A DNA stretch of 64,000 nucleotides, from assembly GCF_000830005.1 (NCBI RefSeq), contig NZ_CP010407.1, forward strand, positions 6,770,001 to 6,834,000. Reading direction: 5' to 3'. Positions 1 to 7,937 of the stretch are shown one piece after another; position 1 is the stretch's first letter, and each line of letters opens with the position of its first letter. The position numbers and the translations under genes were made by a program. Below the pieces are notes generated by a model that searched no databases, was not told the DNA's origin, and was given only the letters and a program-made list of their open reading frames with translations. This stretch comes from Streptomyces vietnamensis (GTDB lineage Bacteria; Actinomycetota; Actinomycetes; Streptomycetales; Streptomycetaceae).

Positions 1-951
1 GGCGCCGACCCCCTGGTCCATCTGGCCCTGTTCCACAAGCCCCCGCTGCGCTCGGGGCTGATGACCCTGCTGAGCCAGAACCTCATCCTGCTGGGGCTGT
101 TCTTCACCATCCCGCTCTATCTGCAGGTGGTGCAGGGGCTCGACGCCTTCGAGACGGGACTGCGGCTGCTGCCGGTCTCCGTCACCATGCTCGCGGCCTC
201 CCTTGGCGCGGCGAAGCTCGGACGCAGGCTGGGACCGAAGCGGATCGTACGGATGGCCCTGGTGCTGCTCCTCGCCGCCATCGCCTGGCTCCTCGGCACC
301 ATCGACCCGGTCATCGACGACAGCCAGTTCTTCGCGGCCATGGCGCTCCTCGGCCTGGGCATGGGGCTGCTCGCCTCGCAGCTCGGCAACGTCGTCCAGT
401 CCAGCGTCGGGGAGCGGGAGCGCAGCGAGGTCGGCGGTCTGCAGTTCACCGCCCAGAACCTGGGGTCCGCGCTGGGCACGGCCCTCATCGGGTCCCTGCT
501 GATCGGGGCCCTGGCCCAGGCCTTCACCACCCGGGTGGAGGACGACCCGAGGCTTTCGGACGAGGCGCGCCTGCAGACGAGCGTCGCACTGGAGGCCGGG
601 ATCAGCTTCGTCCCCACCGACCAGGTCCGTGCGGCGGCGGAGGACGCGGGACTTCCGCCCCAGGAGGTGGACGCCGTCACCGACTCGTACGCCTCGGCCC
701 AGCTGGCCGGCCTCAAGGCGGCCATCCTCGCGACCGGGGGCATCACCCTGGCGAGCTTCCTGGTGACGCGCGGCCTCCCCGGTGCGGGCGGGGCCACCGG
801 TGCGGAAGGGGCCACGGGCGCAAATGGGGTCGCTGGTACGGGTGGGGACACCGGTACGGGCGGGGCCGCGGCGGACGGCCCCGCGGGTGCGGGCCGCCGC
901 CGCGACACCGAAGGTCCCGCGCCGTCGGAGCCCGGTTCCGAGGGCCCCTGA
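1..951 (+). CDS. MFS drug exporter, C-terminal part (5' end outside window)
   Basis: The reading frame is open from the first base, so this is the last 316 residues of a longer transporter. About six hydrophobic helices are visible (for example LILLGLFFTIPLYL and AMALLGLGMGLLAS), spaced like the second half of a DHA2-type 14-helix exporter of the major facilitator superfamily, which expels drugs using the proton gradient. After the last helix, from about base 780, comes a roughly 55-residue tail made almost only of Gly, Ala, Thr and Val, ending in an Arg-rich patch. The tail is low-complexity and atypical for the family. The family call rests on helix pattern and composition; the substrate cannot be inferred. 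Confidence 0.8.
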   Translation, partial: GADPLVHLALFHKPPLRSGLMTLLSQNLILLGLFFTIPLYLQVVQGLDAFETGLRLLPVSVTMLAASLGAAKLGRRLGPKRIVRMALVLLLAAIAWLLGTIDPVIDDSQFFAAMALLGLGMGLLASQLGNVVQSSVGERERSEVGGLQFTAQNLGSALGTALIGSLLIGALAQAFTTRVEDDPRLSDEARLQTSVALEAGISFVPTDQVRAAAEDAGLPPQEVDAVTDSYASAQLAGLKAAILATGGITLASFLVTRGLPGAGGATGAEGATGANGVAGTGGDTGTGGAAADGPAGAGRRRDTEGPAPSEPGSEGP

Positions 952-1002
952 GTCACCCGCGCAGGGTGAGGCAGCCGGAGACGCGCAGACGGACCATCGC
1001 AT

Positions 1003-1021
1003 CAGGGCCCGACCGGCCCTG
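1003..1021. terminator. weak hairpin after MFS gene
   Basis: A 7-bp stem (CAGGGCC/GGCCCTG) with a 5-nt loop lies 52 nt after the MFS stop codon and ahead of the next small gene. There is no T-run, as is usual in Streptomyces, so terminator function is only suggested. Confidence 0.3.
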
Positions 1022-1054
1022 TGACAGCCACCCCCACCACGGGAAGGGCAGATC

Positions 1055-1252
1055 ATGCAGTACGAGATCCGGATCGACGGGCTCATGTCGGAGACGCTGA
1101 TCGGATCCTTCCCCGAGCTGGAGCACGTGATGATCTCCGGCCAGACGGTGCTGTACGGCCCTCTCGTGGACGAGGCCCACCTCTACGGCCTGCTGGCCCG
1201 CTTCCAGTCCCTCGGACTGCACGTGGTGGAACTGCGGCGGCTGCCGGAATGA
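1055..1252 (+). CDS. small conserved-type hypothetical protein, 65 aa
   Basis: A 65-residue soluble protein with the ribosome-binding site GGAAGGG about 8 nt before the ATG. It reads like a compact alpha/beta domain: an opening strand (YEIRIDGLM), acidic linkers and a final amphipathic segment (ARFQSLGLHVVELRRLP). I do not recognise a named family. It is followed 58 nt later by a SHOCT-domain gene on the same strand, so it may belong to the same small-protein cluster. The presence of a good RBS and coding-type third-position GC makes it a real gene rather than a chance frame. Confidence 0.7.
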   Translation: MQYEIRIDGLMSETLIGSFPELEHVMISGQTVLYGPLVDEAHLYGLLARFQSLGLHVVELRRLPE

Positions 1253-1310
1253 CCGAGACGGACCCCGGCGGAAGCCCGGCGGGAGAAGGAACCGGAAACG
1301 GAGCCGAGAC

Positions 1311-1772
1311 ATGGACGCACAGATGTACCTCGCCTACGACTATCCGCTGCTGAGCATGTTCTGGACCATGCTGTGGTTCTTCCTGTGGATCCTGTGGTTC
1401 ATCCTGCTCTTCCGGATCATCGGTGACATCTTCCGCGACGACGCCCTGGGCGGCTGGGGCAAGGCCGGCTGGATGGCGTTCGTCATCCTGCTGCCGTTCC
1501 TCGGCGTGCTCGTCTACGTGATCGCCCGCGGCAAGAGCATGGGCCGCCGCGAGATCGACCACGCCCGCGAGAAGCAGCAGGCCTTCGACGCCTACGTCCG
1601 CGAGACCGCCGGCGGCGGCAGCAGGCCCAGCCGGGCCGAGGAACTCCACCGGCTCGCCGACCTCCGCACCCGGGGCGACATCAGCGAGGAGGAGTTCCAG
1701 CGGGCCAAGGCCCTCGTCCTGAACGACGACCGTCCGTCCACCCCCGCCGGCACCACCACGGCCCCTCAGTGA
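1311..1772 (+). CDS. SHOCT-domain membrane protein (PLDc_N type)
   Basis: The 153-residue protein has two transmembrane helices near residues 13-33 and 50-70, in the pattern of the phospholipase-D nuclease N-terminal (PLDc_N) membrane hairpin, then a charged helix and a C-terminal SHOCT motif around residues 107-137 (EELHRLADLRTRGDISEEEF). SHOCT is a short oligomerisation or tethering motif at protein termini; the molecular function of this combination is not known. GGAG precedes the ATG. It is followed 28 nt later by a DUF7144 membrane protein and then an amphi-Trp protein, a likely co-transcribed group. Confidence 0.85.
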   Translation: MDAQMYLAYDYPLLSMFWTMLWFFLWILWFILLFRIIGDIFRDDALGGWGKAGWMAFVILLPFLGVLVYVIARGKSMGRREIDHAREKQQAFDAYVRETAGGGSRPSRAEELHRLADLRTRGDISEEEFQRAKALVLNDDRPSTPAGTTTAPQ

Positions 1773-1800
1773 GACGGGCCGGGGAGAAGGAGAGACCGAG

Positions 1801-2244
1801 ATGAACGCCACGCACACCGCTCCCGCGTCATCGGCGAAGTACGCCTGGGCCGGAGGCCTGCGGATGTTCGCCGCCGTCATGCTCTTCCTCGCGGGACTGC
1901 TCGGCATCTTCCGCGGGATCATGGCCATCGCCGAGGACGAGGTCTTCGTCACCACGCGCAACTACGTCTTCCAGTTCGACCTCACCGGTTGGGGCTGGGT
2001 CCATCTGGGCCTGGGCATCGTCGCCGTGCTGGTCAGCTTCGGACTCTTCGCGGCGGCAGCCTGGGCGCGGTACACCGGCATCGGCATCGCCGCGCTCGTG
2101 ATCATCGCCAACTTCCTGTCGCTGCCGTACTACCCGTGGTGGTCCGTCATCGTGATCGTGATGTCCGGGTTCATCATCTGGGCCCTGTGCGTCGACCGGG
2201 GCGAGGACGTCGTCGGTCGTCCCACCGACGGGAGGCTGCCGTGA
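1801..2244 (+). CDS. DUF7144-family membrane protein
   Basis: The 147-residue protein has four transmembrane helices (about residues 20-40, 63-83, 88-108 and 115-135). The run TGWGWVHLGLGIVAVLVSFG, followed by an alanine-rich helix and WARYTGIG, resembles the DUF7144 family of small actinobacterial membrane proteins, whose function is unknown. A strong RBS (AAGGAGAGA) precedes the ATG. Its stop codon overlaps the GTG of the following amphi-Trp gene by GTGA, which indicates translational coupling. Confidence 0.8.
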   Translation: MNATHTAPASSAKYAWAGGLRMFAAVMLFLAGLLGIFRGIMAIAEDEVFVTTRNYVFQFDLTGWGWVHLGLGIVAVLVSFGLFAAAAWARYTGIGIAALVIIANFLSLPYYPWWSVIVIVMSGFIIWALCVDRGEDVVGRPTDGRLP

Positions 2245-2711
2245 AGGACCTCAAGTTCGAGCAGAAGAGCTCCCTGACCCGTACCGAGGCCGCCGACCAG
2301 CTGGAGGCGCTCGCCGACGCGCTCAGGGCGGGTGAGGAGGCCGAGGTTCCGCTGGGCACCGGCGTACTGAGCCTGCGGGTCCCGGAAGAACTCCGCAGCG
2401 AGGTGGAGTTCGAGGTCGACGACGGCGAGATCGAGCTGGAGATCGAGCTGAAGTGGCGGACGGGCTCCGGCTCGCGCGACACGGCCGCCCCCGAGGGGAA
2501 GGCCGACGAGGCGGAGGCGCCCGAACCGGAGCCCGAGCAGAAGATCAGACCCGAGCCGAAGACCAGGCCCGGGACGAAGAGGGCCGAGGCGAAGAAGACC
2601 GAGGCGGGGAAGAAGGCCGAGGCCGGGAGCGCGTCGCCCGCACCCGCCGCCCGGAGACGGAAGGCCACGTCACCGGCCAAGTCCAGGCGCACCGCCGCGA
2701 AGGCCGCGTGA
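2241..2711 (+). CDS. amphi-Trp domain-containing protein
   Basis: A GTG start overlapping the upstream stop gives a 156-residue protein. Residues 1-75 match the amphi-Trp domain: an N-terminal strand (KDLKFEQKSSLTRTEAADQL), a helix, then an alternating acidic beta hairpin ending in the typical ELKWR. The second half is a disordered Lys/Ala/Glu/Pro tail ending in a basic SPAKSRR-type region, resembling histone-like tails and possibly nucleic-acid or polyanion binding (inference). In haloarchaea and actinobacteria this domain often sits beside small membrane proteins, as here. The upstream in-frame extension to 1989 is rejected because it runs through the DUF7144 gene. Confidence 0.8.
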   Translation: MKDLKFEQKSSLTRTEAADQLEALADALRAGEEAEVPLGTGVLSLRVPEELRSEVEFEVDDGEIELEIELKWRTGSGSRDTAAPEGKADEAEAPEPEPEQKIRPEPKTRPGTKRAEAKKTEAGKKAEAGSASPAPAARRRKATSPAKSRRTAAKAA

Positions 2712-2826
2712 GCCGGTCCCCGCTCGGGGTCGGGGTTCTCGTTTCACCCGCTTGACCTGGCTGCCGTGCCGGTGCGGCCGGGCACGAGTTGGGTGGGAAC
2801 CCCGACCCCCGAGAAGGGTGACCGCC

Positions 2827-3051
2827 ATGTACGAGATGCACATCGCGCCCGACGACTCCAGCGGACTCCTGGTCTGGCACGTGATCGCCAAACAGGCGGA
2901 CAACAGCCTCTGCGGTCAGGCCGTCGACCGTGGCGCGGACGGGATGCGGACGGACCGGCACTGTCTGTCGTGCATGCGGTCCTTCCAGGAGCTGATGGCC
3001 GCGCGGGCCGACTCGTCGGCCGGGGGCCGGCCCGACGGCCTCACCGTCTGA
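2827..3051 (+). CDS. small Cys/His protein, possible zinc-binding
   Basis: The 74-residue protein starts at ATG 2827, preceded by GAGAAGGG. It contains one isolated cysteine (SLCGQ) and a later HCLSCM motif, giving a C...HCxxC pattern that could bind a metal or be redox active. No family is recognised with certainty; similar small proteins are common in Streptomyces. The last 11 bases overlap the 3' end of the convergent response-regulator gene. A longer start at GTG-type codons upstream (2752) lacks a good RBS. Confidence 0.6.
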   Translation: MYEMHIAPDDSSGLLVWHVIAKQADNSLCGQAVDRGADGMRTDRHCLSCMRSFQELMAARADSSAGGRPDGLTV

Positions 3052-3667
3052 TCAGCCGGCGCGCCGTCGCCGCCGCCACCGCCGCCGTGCGCGAGTCCAC
3101 GCCCAGCTTCGCGAAGATGTGCACCAGGTGGGACTTCACGGTCGCCTGGCTCAGGAAAAGGGCCTTGCTGATCTGCTGGTTCGACAGGCCCTCGCCCACC
3201 AGCTGGAGGACCTCCAGCTCCCGCTTGGTCAGGGCCTCCGCCGGGGTCCGCATCCGGTCCATCAGCCGGTGCGCCACCGCCGGTGCGAGGGCCGACTGCC
3301 CGGCCGCCGCCGTCCGGACCGCCGCCGCCAGCTCCTCCGGCGGCGCGTCCTTCAGGAGGTAGCCGGAGGCGCCCGCCTCCACCGCCGCCAGGATGTCCGC
3401 GTCCGTGTCGTACGTCGTCAGGACCAGCACCTTCGGCCCGCCCGGGACCGCCGTGATCGCCGCCGTCGCCTCCGAGCCGTGCATCCCGGCACCGAACTGC
3501 AGGTCCATCAGGACCACGTCCACATCGCCGGCGGCGGCCAGCTCCACCGCGCGCTCGGCCGTGGCCGCCTCCGCGACCACCGCGAAGTCCGGCTCGGTGT
3601 CGAGGACCGCGCGCAGGCCCGCCCGTACCACCGGGTGGTCGTCGGCGAGGAGGAGTCGGATGGTCAT
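3041..3667 (-). CDS. NarL/LuxR-family response regulator
   Basis: The 208-residue DNA-binding regulator pairs with the histidine kinase encoded just upstream (3-nt gap). The receiver domain (about 1-120) shows the acidic pocket LLADDHP, the phospho-acceptor Asp in VVLMDLQFG, the Thr of VLTTYD and the Lys of LLKDAP. The C-terminal LuxR-type helix-turn-helix covers about residues 145-205 (LTKRELEVLQLVGEGLSNQQ, then TVKSHLVHIFAKLGV). Because the kinase and regulator are divergent from an FtsX-type ABC exporter, this pair probably controls that exporter, as in many Streptomyces loci sensing antibiotics or peptides (inference). Confidence 0.92.
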   Translation of the reverse strand: MTIRLLLADDHPVVRAGLRAVLDTEPDFAVVAEAATAERAVELAAAGDVDVVLMDLQFGAGMHGSEATAAITAVPGGPKVLVLTTYDTDADILAAVEAGASGYLLKDAPPEELAAAVRTAAAGQSALAPAVAHRLMDRMRTPAEALTKRELEVLQLVGEGLSNQQISKALFLSQATVKSHLVHIFAKLGVDSRTAAVAAATARRLIRR

Positions 3668-3670
3668 GCT

Positions 3671-4831
3671 TCAGGCTCCAGCGGGGAGGGGAAGGGAGAC
3701 GGCGACGGCGGTGCCCTGGCCGGGCGCCGCCTCGACGGTGAACGTGCCGCCCAGCGACTCCGCCCGCGAGCGCATCGCCGGAAGCCCGAAACCGCCGTCG
3801 GACGAGGGGCGTACGGAAGCGGGGTCGAAGCCCAGGCCGTCGTCGACCACGTCCAGGGTCACCGACGCGTCCATGAAGGAGAGGGTGATCTCGGCCCGCG
3901 AGGCCGCCGCGTGCCGCACCGTGTTCGCGAGCGCCGACTGCGCGATCCGCAGCAGCGCCACCTCGTACGGGGTCGGCAGCTCCACCGGCGTGCCGCTCAC
4001 CGAGAAGCGGACCCGGGGCCCCGGCGCTCCGCCCGGCTCGCACAGGCGCTCCAGGGCCCCCGCGAGGGAGCCGTGCTCCAGGTCCGGCGGCGTGAGCGCC
4101 CGGACGAAGCGCCGGGCCTCCGCCAGGTTGTCCTGCGCCGCCTCGCGCGCCCGGCCGATGTGGCCCGCGGCGGGGGAGTCCGGCGGAAGCTGCCGCTCGG
4201 CCGCCCGCAGCAGCAGCTGGATCGACGACAGGCCCTGCGCGAGCGTGTCGTGGATCTCCCGCGCGAGCCGCTCCCGCTCGGCGAGCGTCCCCGCGTGCCG
4301 CTCCGCCGCCGCCAGCTCCGCCCGCGTCTCGATCAGCTCCTCGATGAGCCGGCGCCGCCGCTCGCTCTCCCGGTACAGGGCCTCGTAGCCGAGGACCGTC
4401 GCCACCGCGACCGCCGCACCGAGCAGCGGCCCGATGAAGACCCCCGGATTGAGCGGGGCGCCGTGCCCCACGTACGAGAGGATCGCCGCGCCCGCCGTCA
4501 GCACCACGGTCGGCAGCGACCAGCGCACCGGCAGCAGGTGCAGCTGGAGGAAGTACAGCGGGAAGGCAAGCCAGAGCGCCTCCGGCGTGAGCCAGAGCAG
4601 CACGAGCCAGGACGCTCCGAGGACCGCCAGCCACACCGCGGCGGCCCGCTGCGAGCCCCGCACGGACGGCAGGTACGAGCCCGCCGCGTAGACCGCGCCC
4701 ATGGCCACCGCCATCACCGTCCCGGCGGTCGAGTCCGCCCGTACCGCCGCCAGGACGAGCAGGCCCGCCATGAGGAGGTGCAGGCAGAGGCGCAGGGCGC
4801 GGAGAACGGGGGTGAGGGAGCGGGGATCCAT
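3671..4831 (-). CDS. two-component sensor histidine kinase (HisKA_3)
   Basis: The 386-residue kinase starts at ATG 4831 behind a strong GGAGG. The N-terminal half holds five or six short transmembrane helices, forming a compact intramembrane sensor. The HisKA_3 dimerisation segment contains the phospho-accepting His in REIHDTLAQGLSSIQ, and the C-terminal HATPase domain ends with the G-box region DDGLGFDPAS and GGFGLPAMRSRAESLGG. It phosphorylates the response regulator encoded 3 nt downstream. The short extracellular loops suggest sensing within the membrane, for instance of membrane-active compounds or of the state of the adjacent exporter (inference). Confidence 0.92.
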   Translation of the reverse strand: MDPRSLTPVLRALRLCLHLLMAGLLVLAAVRADSTAGTVMAVAMGAVYAAGSYLPSVRGSQRAAAVWLAVLGASWLVLLWLTPEALWLAFPLYFLQLHLLPVRWSLPTVVLTAGAAILSYVGHGAPLNPGVFIGPLLGAAVAVATVLGYEALYRESERRRRLIEELIETRAELAAAERHAGTLAERERLAREIHDTLAQGLSSIQLLLRAAERQLPPDSPAAGHIGRAREAAQDNLAEARRFVRALTPPDLEHGSLAGALERLCEPGGAPGPRVRFSVSGTPVELPTPYEVALLRIAQSALANTVRHAAASRAEITLSFMDASVTLDVVDDGLGFDPASVRPSSDGGFGLPAMRSRAESLGGTFTVEAAPGQGTAVAVSLPLPAGA

Positions 4832-4942
4832 GATTCCTCCAGCGTAGACAGCGGGAGACAATCCGGACTCAACCGAAAGTTTGATTGCGGAGCCATCCGT
4901 GGCGCGATGCCCGCGGGGCCCTCGCCGACCACTCTGGTCAGC

Positions 4943-6022
4943 ATGTTCGTGGCATGGAGAGACCTGAGATTCGCCAAGGGGCGTTTCACCCTCATGGGCA
5001 CCGTGATCGTGCTGATCACCCTGCTCGTGGGACTGCTGTCCGGGCTGACCGCCGGACTCGCGCGAGAGAACATCTCCGCGATCACCGGCCTGCCCGCCGA
5101 CCGGCTGGCCTTCGCGGCGCCGCCGTCCGGGCAGTCGGCCTCCTTCACCAACTCGACGGTGACGGAGGAGCAGTGGCGCGGGTGGGCGGAGCGGCCCGGC
5201 GTGACGGAGGCCGACCCGCTCGGCATCCGTACCCTCAACGCCGCCGCCGGGGACCGCACCGCCGCCGTCTCCGCCTTCGGCACGGAACCGGACGCGGGCC
5301 TCGCCCCCGCAACCGTCGGCGCGGGCAAGGCCGTCCTGTCCGAGTCGGCGGCGGAGGAGCTGGCAGTGAAGGCCGGCGACACCGTCCGCCTCGGCCCGCT
5401 CGAGGTTACCGTCGCCGCGGTCTCCGGCGACGCCTCGTACAGCCACACCCCCGTGGTGTGGACCTCCCTCGACGACTGGCAGAAGCTCGGCCACAGCGGC
5501 CCCGCCTCGCGGGAGGAAGCCACCGTCATCGCGCTCAGCGGCGGCGACGACGTCGACTGGGCGGCCGGCGACAAGGCCGCCGGCACCGAGGCCCGCACCC
5601 TCGACGGGGCGCTCACCGCCATAGGGTCCTACCAGTCCGAGAACGGCTCGCTGCAGCTGATGCGCGGCTTCCTCTTCGCCATCTCCGCGCTCGTCATAGG
5701 AGCCTTCTTCACCGTCTGGACCATCCAGCGCAGCGGTGACGTCGCCGTCCTCAAGGCGCTCGGCGCCTCCACCCCGTACCTCCTCAAGGACGCCCTCGGG
5801 CAGGCCGTCCTCATGCTCACCGCCGGCACCGGGCTCGGCACCGCCCTCGCGGTCGGCATCGGCGCCCTCGTCAGCGGCGGGAACGTGCCCTTCGTCCTCG
5901 AACCGCTCACCGTCCTCGGCCCGGCCGCCGTGATCGTCGTCCTCGGTGTCCTCGGCGCCGCCCTGTCCATCCGGCGGATCACCGCCGTCGACCCCCTCAC
6001 CGCCCTCGGGAGCGCCCGATGA
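4943..6022 (+). CDS. FtsX-family ABC exporter permease
   Basis: The 359-residue permease begins MFVAWRDLRFAKGRF, with a first helix at about residues 17-38, a large extracytoplasmic domain to about 235, and three further helices near 245-265, 290-315 and 325-345, the layout of MacB/FtsX-type permeases. It ends at a TGA that overlaps the ATG of the ATPase gene (ATGA). It is divergent from the two-component pair, the arrangement seen for antimicrobial-peptide sensing and export systems. No strong RBS precedes ATG 4943; an upstream ATG at 4909 is an alternative, but homologous permeases usually begin near MFVAW. Confidence 0.88.
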   Translation: MFVAWRDLRFAKGRFTLMGTVIVLITLLVGLLSGLTAGLARENISAITGLPADRLAFAAPPSGQSASFTNSTVTEEQWRGWAERPGVTEADPLGIRTLNAAAGDRTAAVSAFGTEPDAGLAPATVGAGKAVLSESAAEELAVKAGDTVRLGPLEVTVAAVSGDASYSHTPVVWTSLDDWQKLGHSGPASREEATVIALSGGDDVDWAAGDKAAGTEARTLDGALTAIGSYQSENGSLQLMRGFLFAISALVIGAFFTVWTIQRSGDVAVLKALGASTPYLLKDALGQAVLMLTAGTGLGTALAVGIGALVSGGNVPFVLEPLTVLGPAAVIVVLGVLGAALSIRRITAVDPLTALGSAR

Positions 6023-6699
6023 GCCTCGTCCTCGACGCCGTCACCCTCACCTACCCCGACGGCGACGGCCGGCTCACCGCCCTCGACGCCGTCTCCCTCA
6101 CCGTCCCCGCCGGTACGCTCACGGCCGTCGTCGGCCCGTCCGGCTCCGGCAAGTCCAGCCTCCTCGCGGTCGCCGCCACCCTGGTGACCCCGGACTCGGG
6201 GCGGGTCGTCGTCGCCGGTACGGAGACGGGGAAGCTCACCGCCGCCGCCAAGGCGGAGCTGCGGCGCGAGCACATCGGGATCGTCTTCCAGCAGCCGAAC
6301 CTGCTGCCCTCGCTGAGCGCGGTGGAGCAGCTCCAGGTGATGGCCCATCTGTCGGGGCGGCCGCCGAAGTCCGTACGCGACCGGGCGCGGGACCTCCTCG
6401 ACGCGGTGGGCCTCGCGGACCAGGCGCACCGGCGGCCGCACCAGCTGTCGGGCGGCCAGCGGCAGCGCGTGAACATCGCGCGGGCGCTGATGAACGAGCC
6501 GTCCGTGCTCCTGGTCGACGAGCCGACGAGCGCCCTGGACCACGAGCGGGGGGCGGCGGTCATGGACCTCCTGGCCACGCTGACGGCCGAGCGGGGGACG
6601 GCGACGGTCCTCGTCACCCACGACCGCACGCACCTGGCCCGCACCGACCACACCGTGACGGTGCAGGACGGGCGGCTGGCGGAGTCGGTCGACGCCTGA
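6019..6699 (+). CDS. ABC transporter ATP-binding protein (LolD/MacB type)
   Basis: The 226-residue ATPase carries Walker A (GPSGSGKSS), Q-loop (VFQQPNLLPSLS), signature (LSGGQRQRVNIARAL), Walker B (VLLVDEPTSALD) and the switch histidine (LVTHD). It is the energy subunit for the permease whose stop codon it overlaps. The short length and signature context place it with the LolD/MacB/LptB-like exporter group. One ATPase plus one permease would form a 2+2 transporter. Two long perfect hairpins lie immediately downstream. Confidence 0.93.
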   Translation: MSLVLDAVTLTYPDGDGRLTALDAVSLTVPAGTLTAVVGPSGSGKSSLLAVAATLVTPDSGRVVVAGTETGKLTAAAKAELRREHIGIVFQQPNLLPSLSAVEQLQVMAHLSGRPPKSVRDRARDLLDAVGLADQAHRRPHQLSGGQRQRVNIARALMNEPSVLLVDEPTSALDHERGAAVMDLLATLTAERGTATVLVTHDRTHLARTDHTVTVQDGRLAESVDA

Positions 6700-6703
6700 A
6701 CCG

Positions 6704-6744
6704 CCCGGTGCGCCCGGTCCGTCCGACGGACCGGGCGCACCGGG
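6704..6744. terminator. 20-bp perfect hairpin between convergent genes
   Basis: Arms at 6704-6723 and 6725-6744 are perfectly complementary over 20 bp around a single central base, 4 nt after the ATPase stop. With no T-run on either side, this is the Streptomyces style of strong bidirectional terminator. Confidence 0.75.
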
Positions 6745-6753
6745 AGCGGGTCC

Positions 6754-6795
6754 GCGGGGTCGGGCCTCGACCGCATGGTCGAGGCCCGACCCCGC
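6754..6795. terminator. 19-bp perfect hairpin between convergent genes
   Basis: Arms at 6754-6772 and 6777-6795 pair perfectly over 19 bp with a GCAT loop, 9 nt after the first hairpin and 7 nt before the stop of the IclR gene on the other strand. The two hairpins are unrelated in sequence and together insulate the exporter operon from the allantoin regulator. Confidence 0.75.
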
Positions 6796-6802
6796 GTCGG
6801 TC

Positions 6803-7609
6803 TCAGCCCTGGTGGTTGCCCGCGGTGTTCGCCAGGGCCGCCGACAGCTCGCGGGCCACTTCCTGGAGGATCGGGACGATCTTCTCCGTGGCCGCCTCGG
6901 TGACCCGGCCCGCCGGGCCCGAGATGGAGATGGCCGCCGCGGTGGGGGAGTCCGGTACGGAGACCGCGAGGCAGCGGACTCCTATCTCCTGCTCGTTGTC
7001 GTCGACCGCGTACCCCGTCTCGCGGACCGCGACGAGCGCGTCGAGGAAGCCTTCCGGGGTGGTGATGGTCTTCTCGGTCGCGGCCGGCATGCCGGTGCGG
7101 GCGAGCAGCGCGCGCACCTCCTCCGCCGGGGTGTACGCGAGGAGCGCCTTGCCGACGCCGGTCGAGTGCGGCAGGACCCGGCGGCCGACCTCGGTGAACA
7201 TGCGCATCGAGTGCTTGGACGGCACCTGCGCCACGTACACGATCTCGTCGCCGTCGAGCAGCGCCATGTTCGCGGTCTCGCCGGTCTCCTCGACGAGCCG
7301 CGCCAGGTAGGGGCGGGCCCAGGTGCCGAGGAGGCGGGAGGCGGACTCGCCGAGCCGGATGAGCCGGGGGCCGAGCGCGTACCGGCGGTTGGGCTGCTGG
7401 CGCACGTAGCCGCAGGCGACGAGGGTGCGCATCAGGCGGTGGATGGTGGGGAGCGGGAGTCCGCTGCTGGCGGAGAGCTCGCTCAGCCCGACCTCGCCCC
7501 CGGCGTCGGCCATCCGCTCCAGGAGGTCGAAGGCGCGCTCAAGGGACTGGACGCCCCCGCTCGCGGCGGGCTTGGCGGCGTCGGTGGTGCTGGCGCTGGA
7601 CGTCGGCAC
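6803..7609 (-). CDS. allR: IclR-family repressor, probable allantoin regulator AllR
   Basis: The 268-residue regulator starts at GTG 7609, preceded by GAAAGGA at about 9 nt; an ATG 30 nt further upstream is possible but lacks an RBS. The N-terminal winged helix ([20 protein letters not shown], then [15 protein letters not shown]) is followed by the IclR effector domain with the signatures [11 protein letters not shown] and [18 protein letters not shown]. It is divergent from allantoinase and allantoicase genes. In Streptomyces coelicolor an IclR protein named AllR represses allantoin use; orthology here is inferred from context. Likely effectors are allantoate or glyoxylate. Confidence 0.88.
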   Translation of the reverse strand: MPTSSASTTDAAKPAASGGVQSLERAFDLLERMADAGGEVGLSELSASSGLPLPTIHRLMRTLVACGYVRQQPNRRYALGPRLIRLGESASRLLGTWARPYLARLVEETGETANMALLDGDEIVYVAQVPSKHSMRMFTEVGRRVLPHSTGVGKALLAYTPAEEVRALLARTGMPAATEKTITTPEGFLDALVAVRETGYAVDDNEQEIGVRCLAVSVPDSPTAAAISISGPAGRVTEAATEKIVPILQEVARELSAALANTAGNHQG

Positions 7610-7793
7610 GTCAACGGTCCTTTCGGGGCAGGCGGGCAAGGCAGCAGCCTACCGGGCCGCCGGCCGGGGCACACGGTCCCGGTACCGGCGTCAGCGCCGG
7701 TCAGGGGGTGTTTGTCCGGTGTCGATGACGGCCCGGAGCGATCCGGGTCTGGCCCGCATGTGCGGAGCTACGTTCTACTGTACGGAATTTCCA

Positions 7794-7808
7794 TTCCACT
7801 TTGTGGAA
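7794..7808. promoter_or_regulatory. operator-like palindrome, candidate AllR box
   Basis: TTCCAC-TTT-GTGGAA is a perfect inverted repeat (6+3+6). It is preceded at 7784-7792 by the related half-palindrome GGAATTTCC. IclR-family repressors bind AT-centred palindromes of this kind (TGGAA...TTCCA), so this is the best candidate site for the adjacent regulator. Confidence 0.55.
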
Positions 7809-7886
7809 ACATCCAAGTCGGGTTCGCCGACGGCCGATGCTGGAAGTGTGCCCTTGACGACCCGTCGCCCGGAAGTGAAGACTCCT

Positions 7887-7905
7887 TTTCAACAGTTCGT
7901 TGAAA
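7887..7905. promoter_or_regulatory. second operator-like palindrome upstream of allantoinase
   Basis: TTTCAAC-AGTTC-GTTGAAA is a perfect inverted repeat (7+5+7), centred about 42 bp before the allantoinase start and 95 bp from the first palindrome. Its half-site differs from the first (GTTGAAA rather than GTGGAA), so it could be a weaker site for the same repressor or the target of another regulator such as a nitrogen-control protein. Confidence 0.5.
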
Positions 7906-7937
7906 TTCCCGTTGAAGTGCATGAAGAAGGGGTACGG

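Larger units (their letters stand above)
7610..7937. promoter_or_regulatory. 328-bp divergent promoter region allR / allantoinase
   Basis: This stretch has no gene. It must hold the promoters for the IclR regulator (leftward) and the allantoin genes (rightward). It is visibly richer in A/T than its surroundings between about 7770 and 7910, and contains two perfect inverted repeats listed separately. A TTGACG at 7854-7859 is a candidate -35 for the rightward promoter; no convincing -10 box could be assigned. Confidence 0.6.

Noticed and set aside
6812..7903. Open frame opposite the IclR gene (363 codons)
   Set aside because: Antisense shadow of a clear IclR protein, no motif or RBS, and it crosses the operator region.
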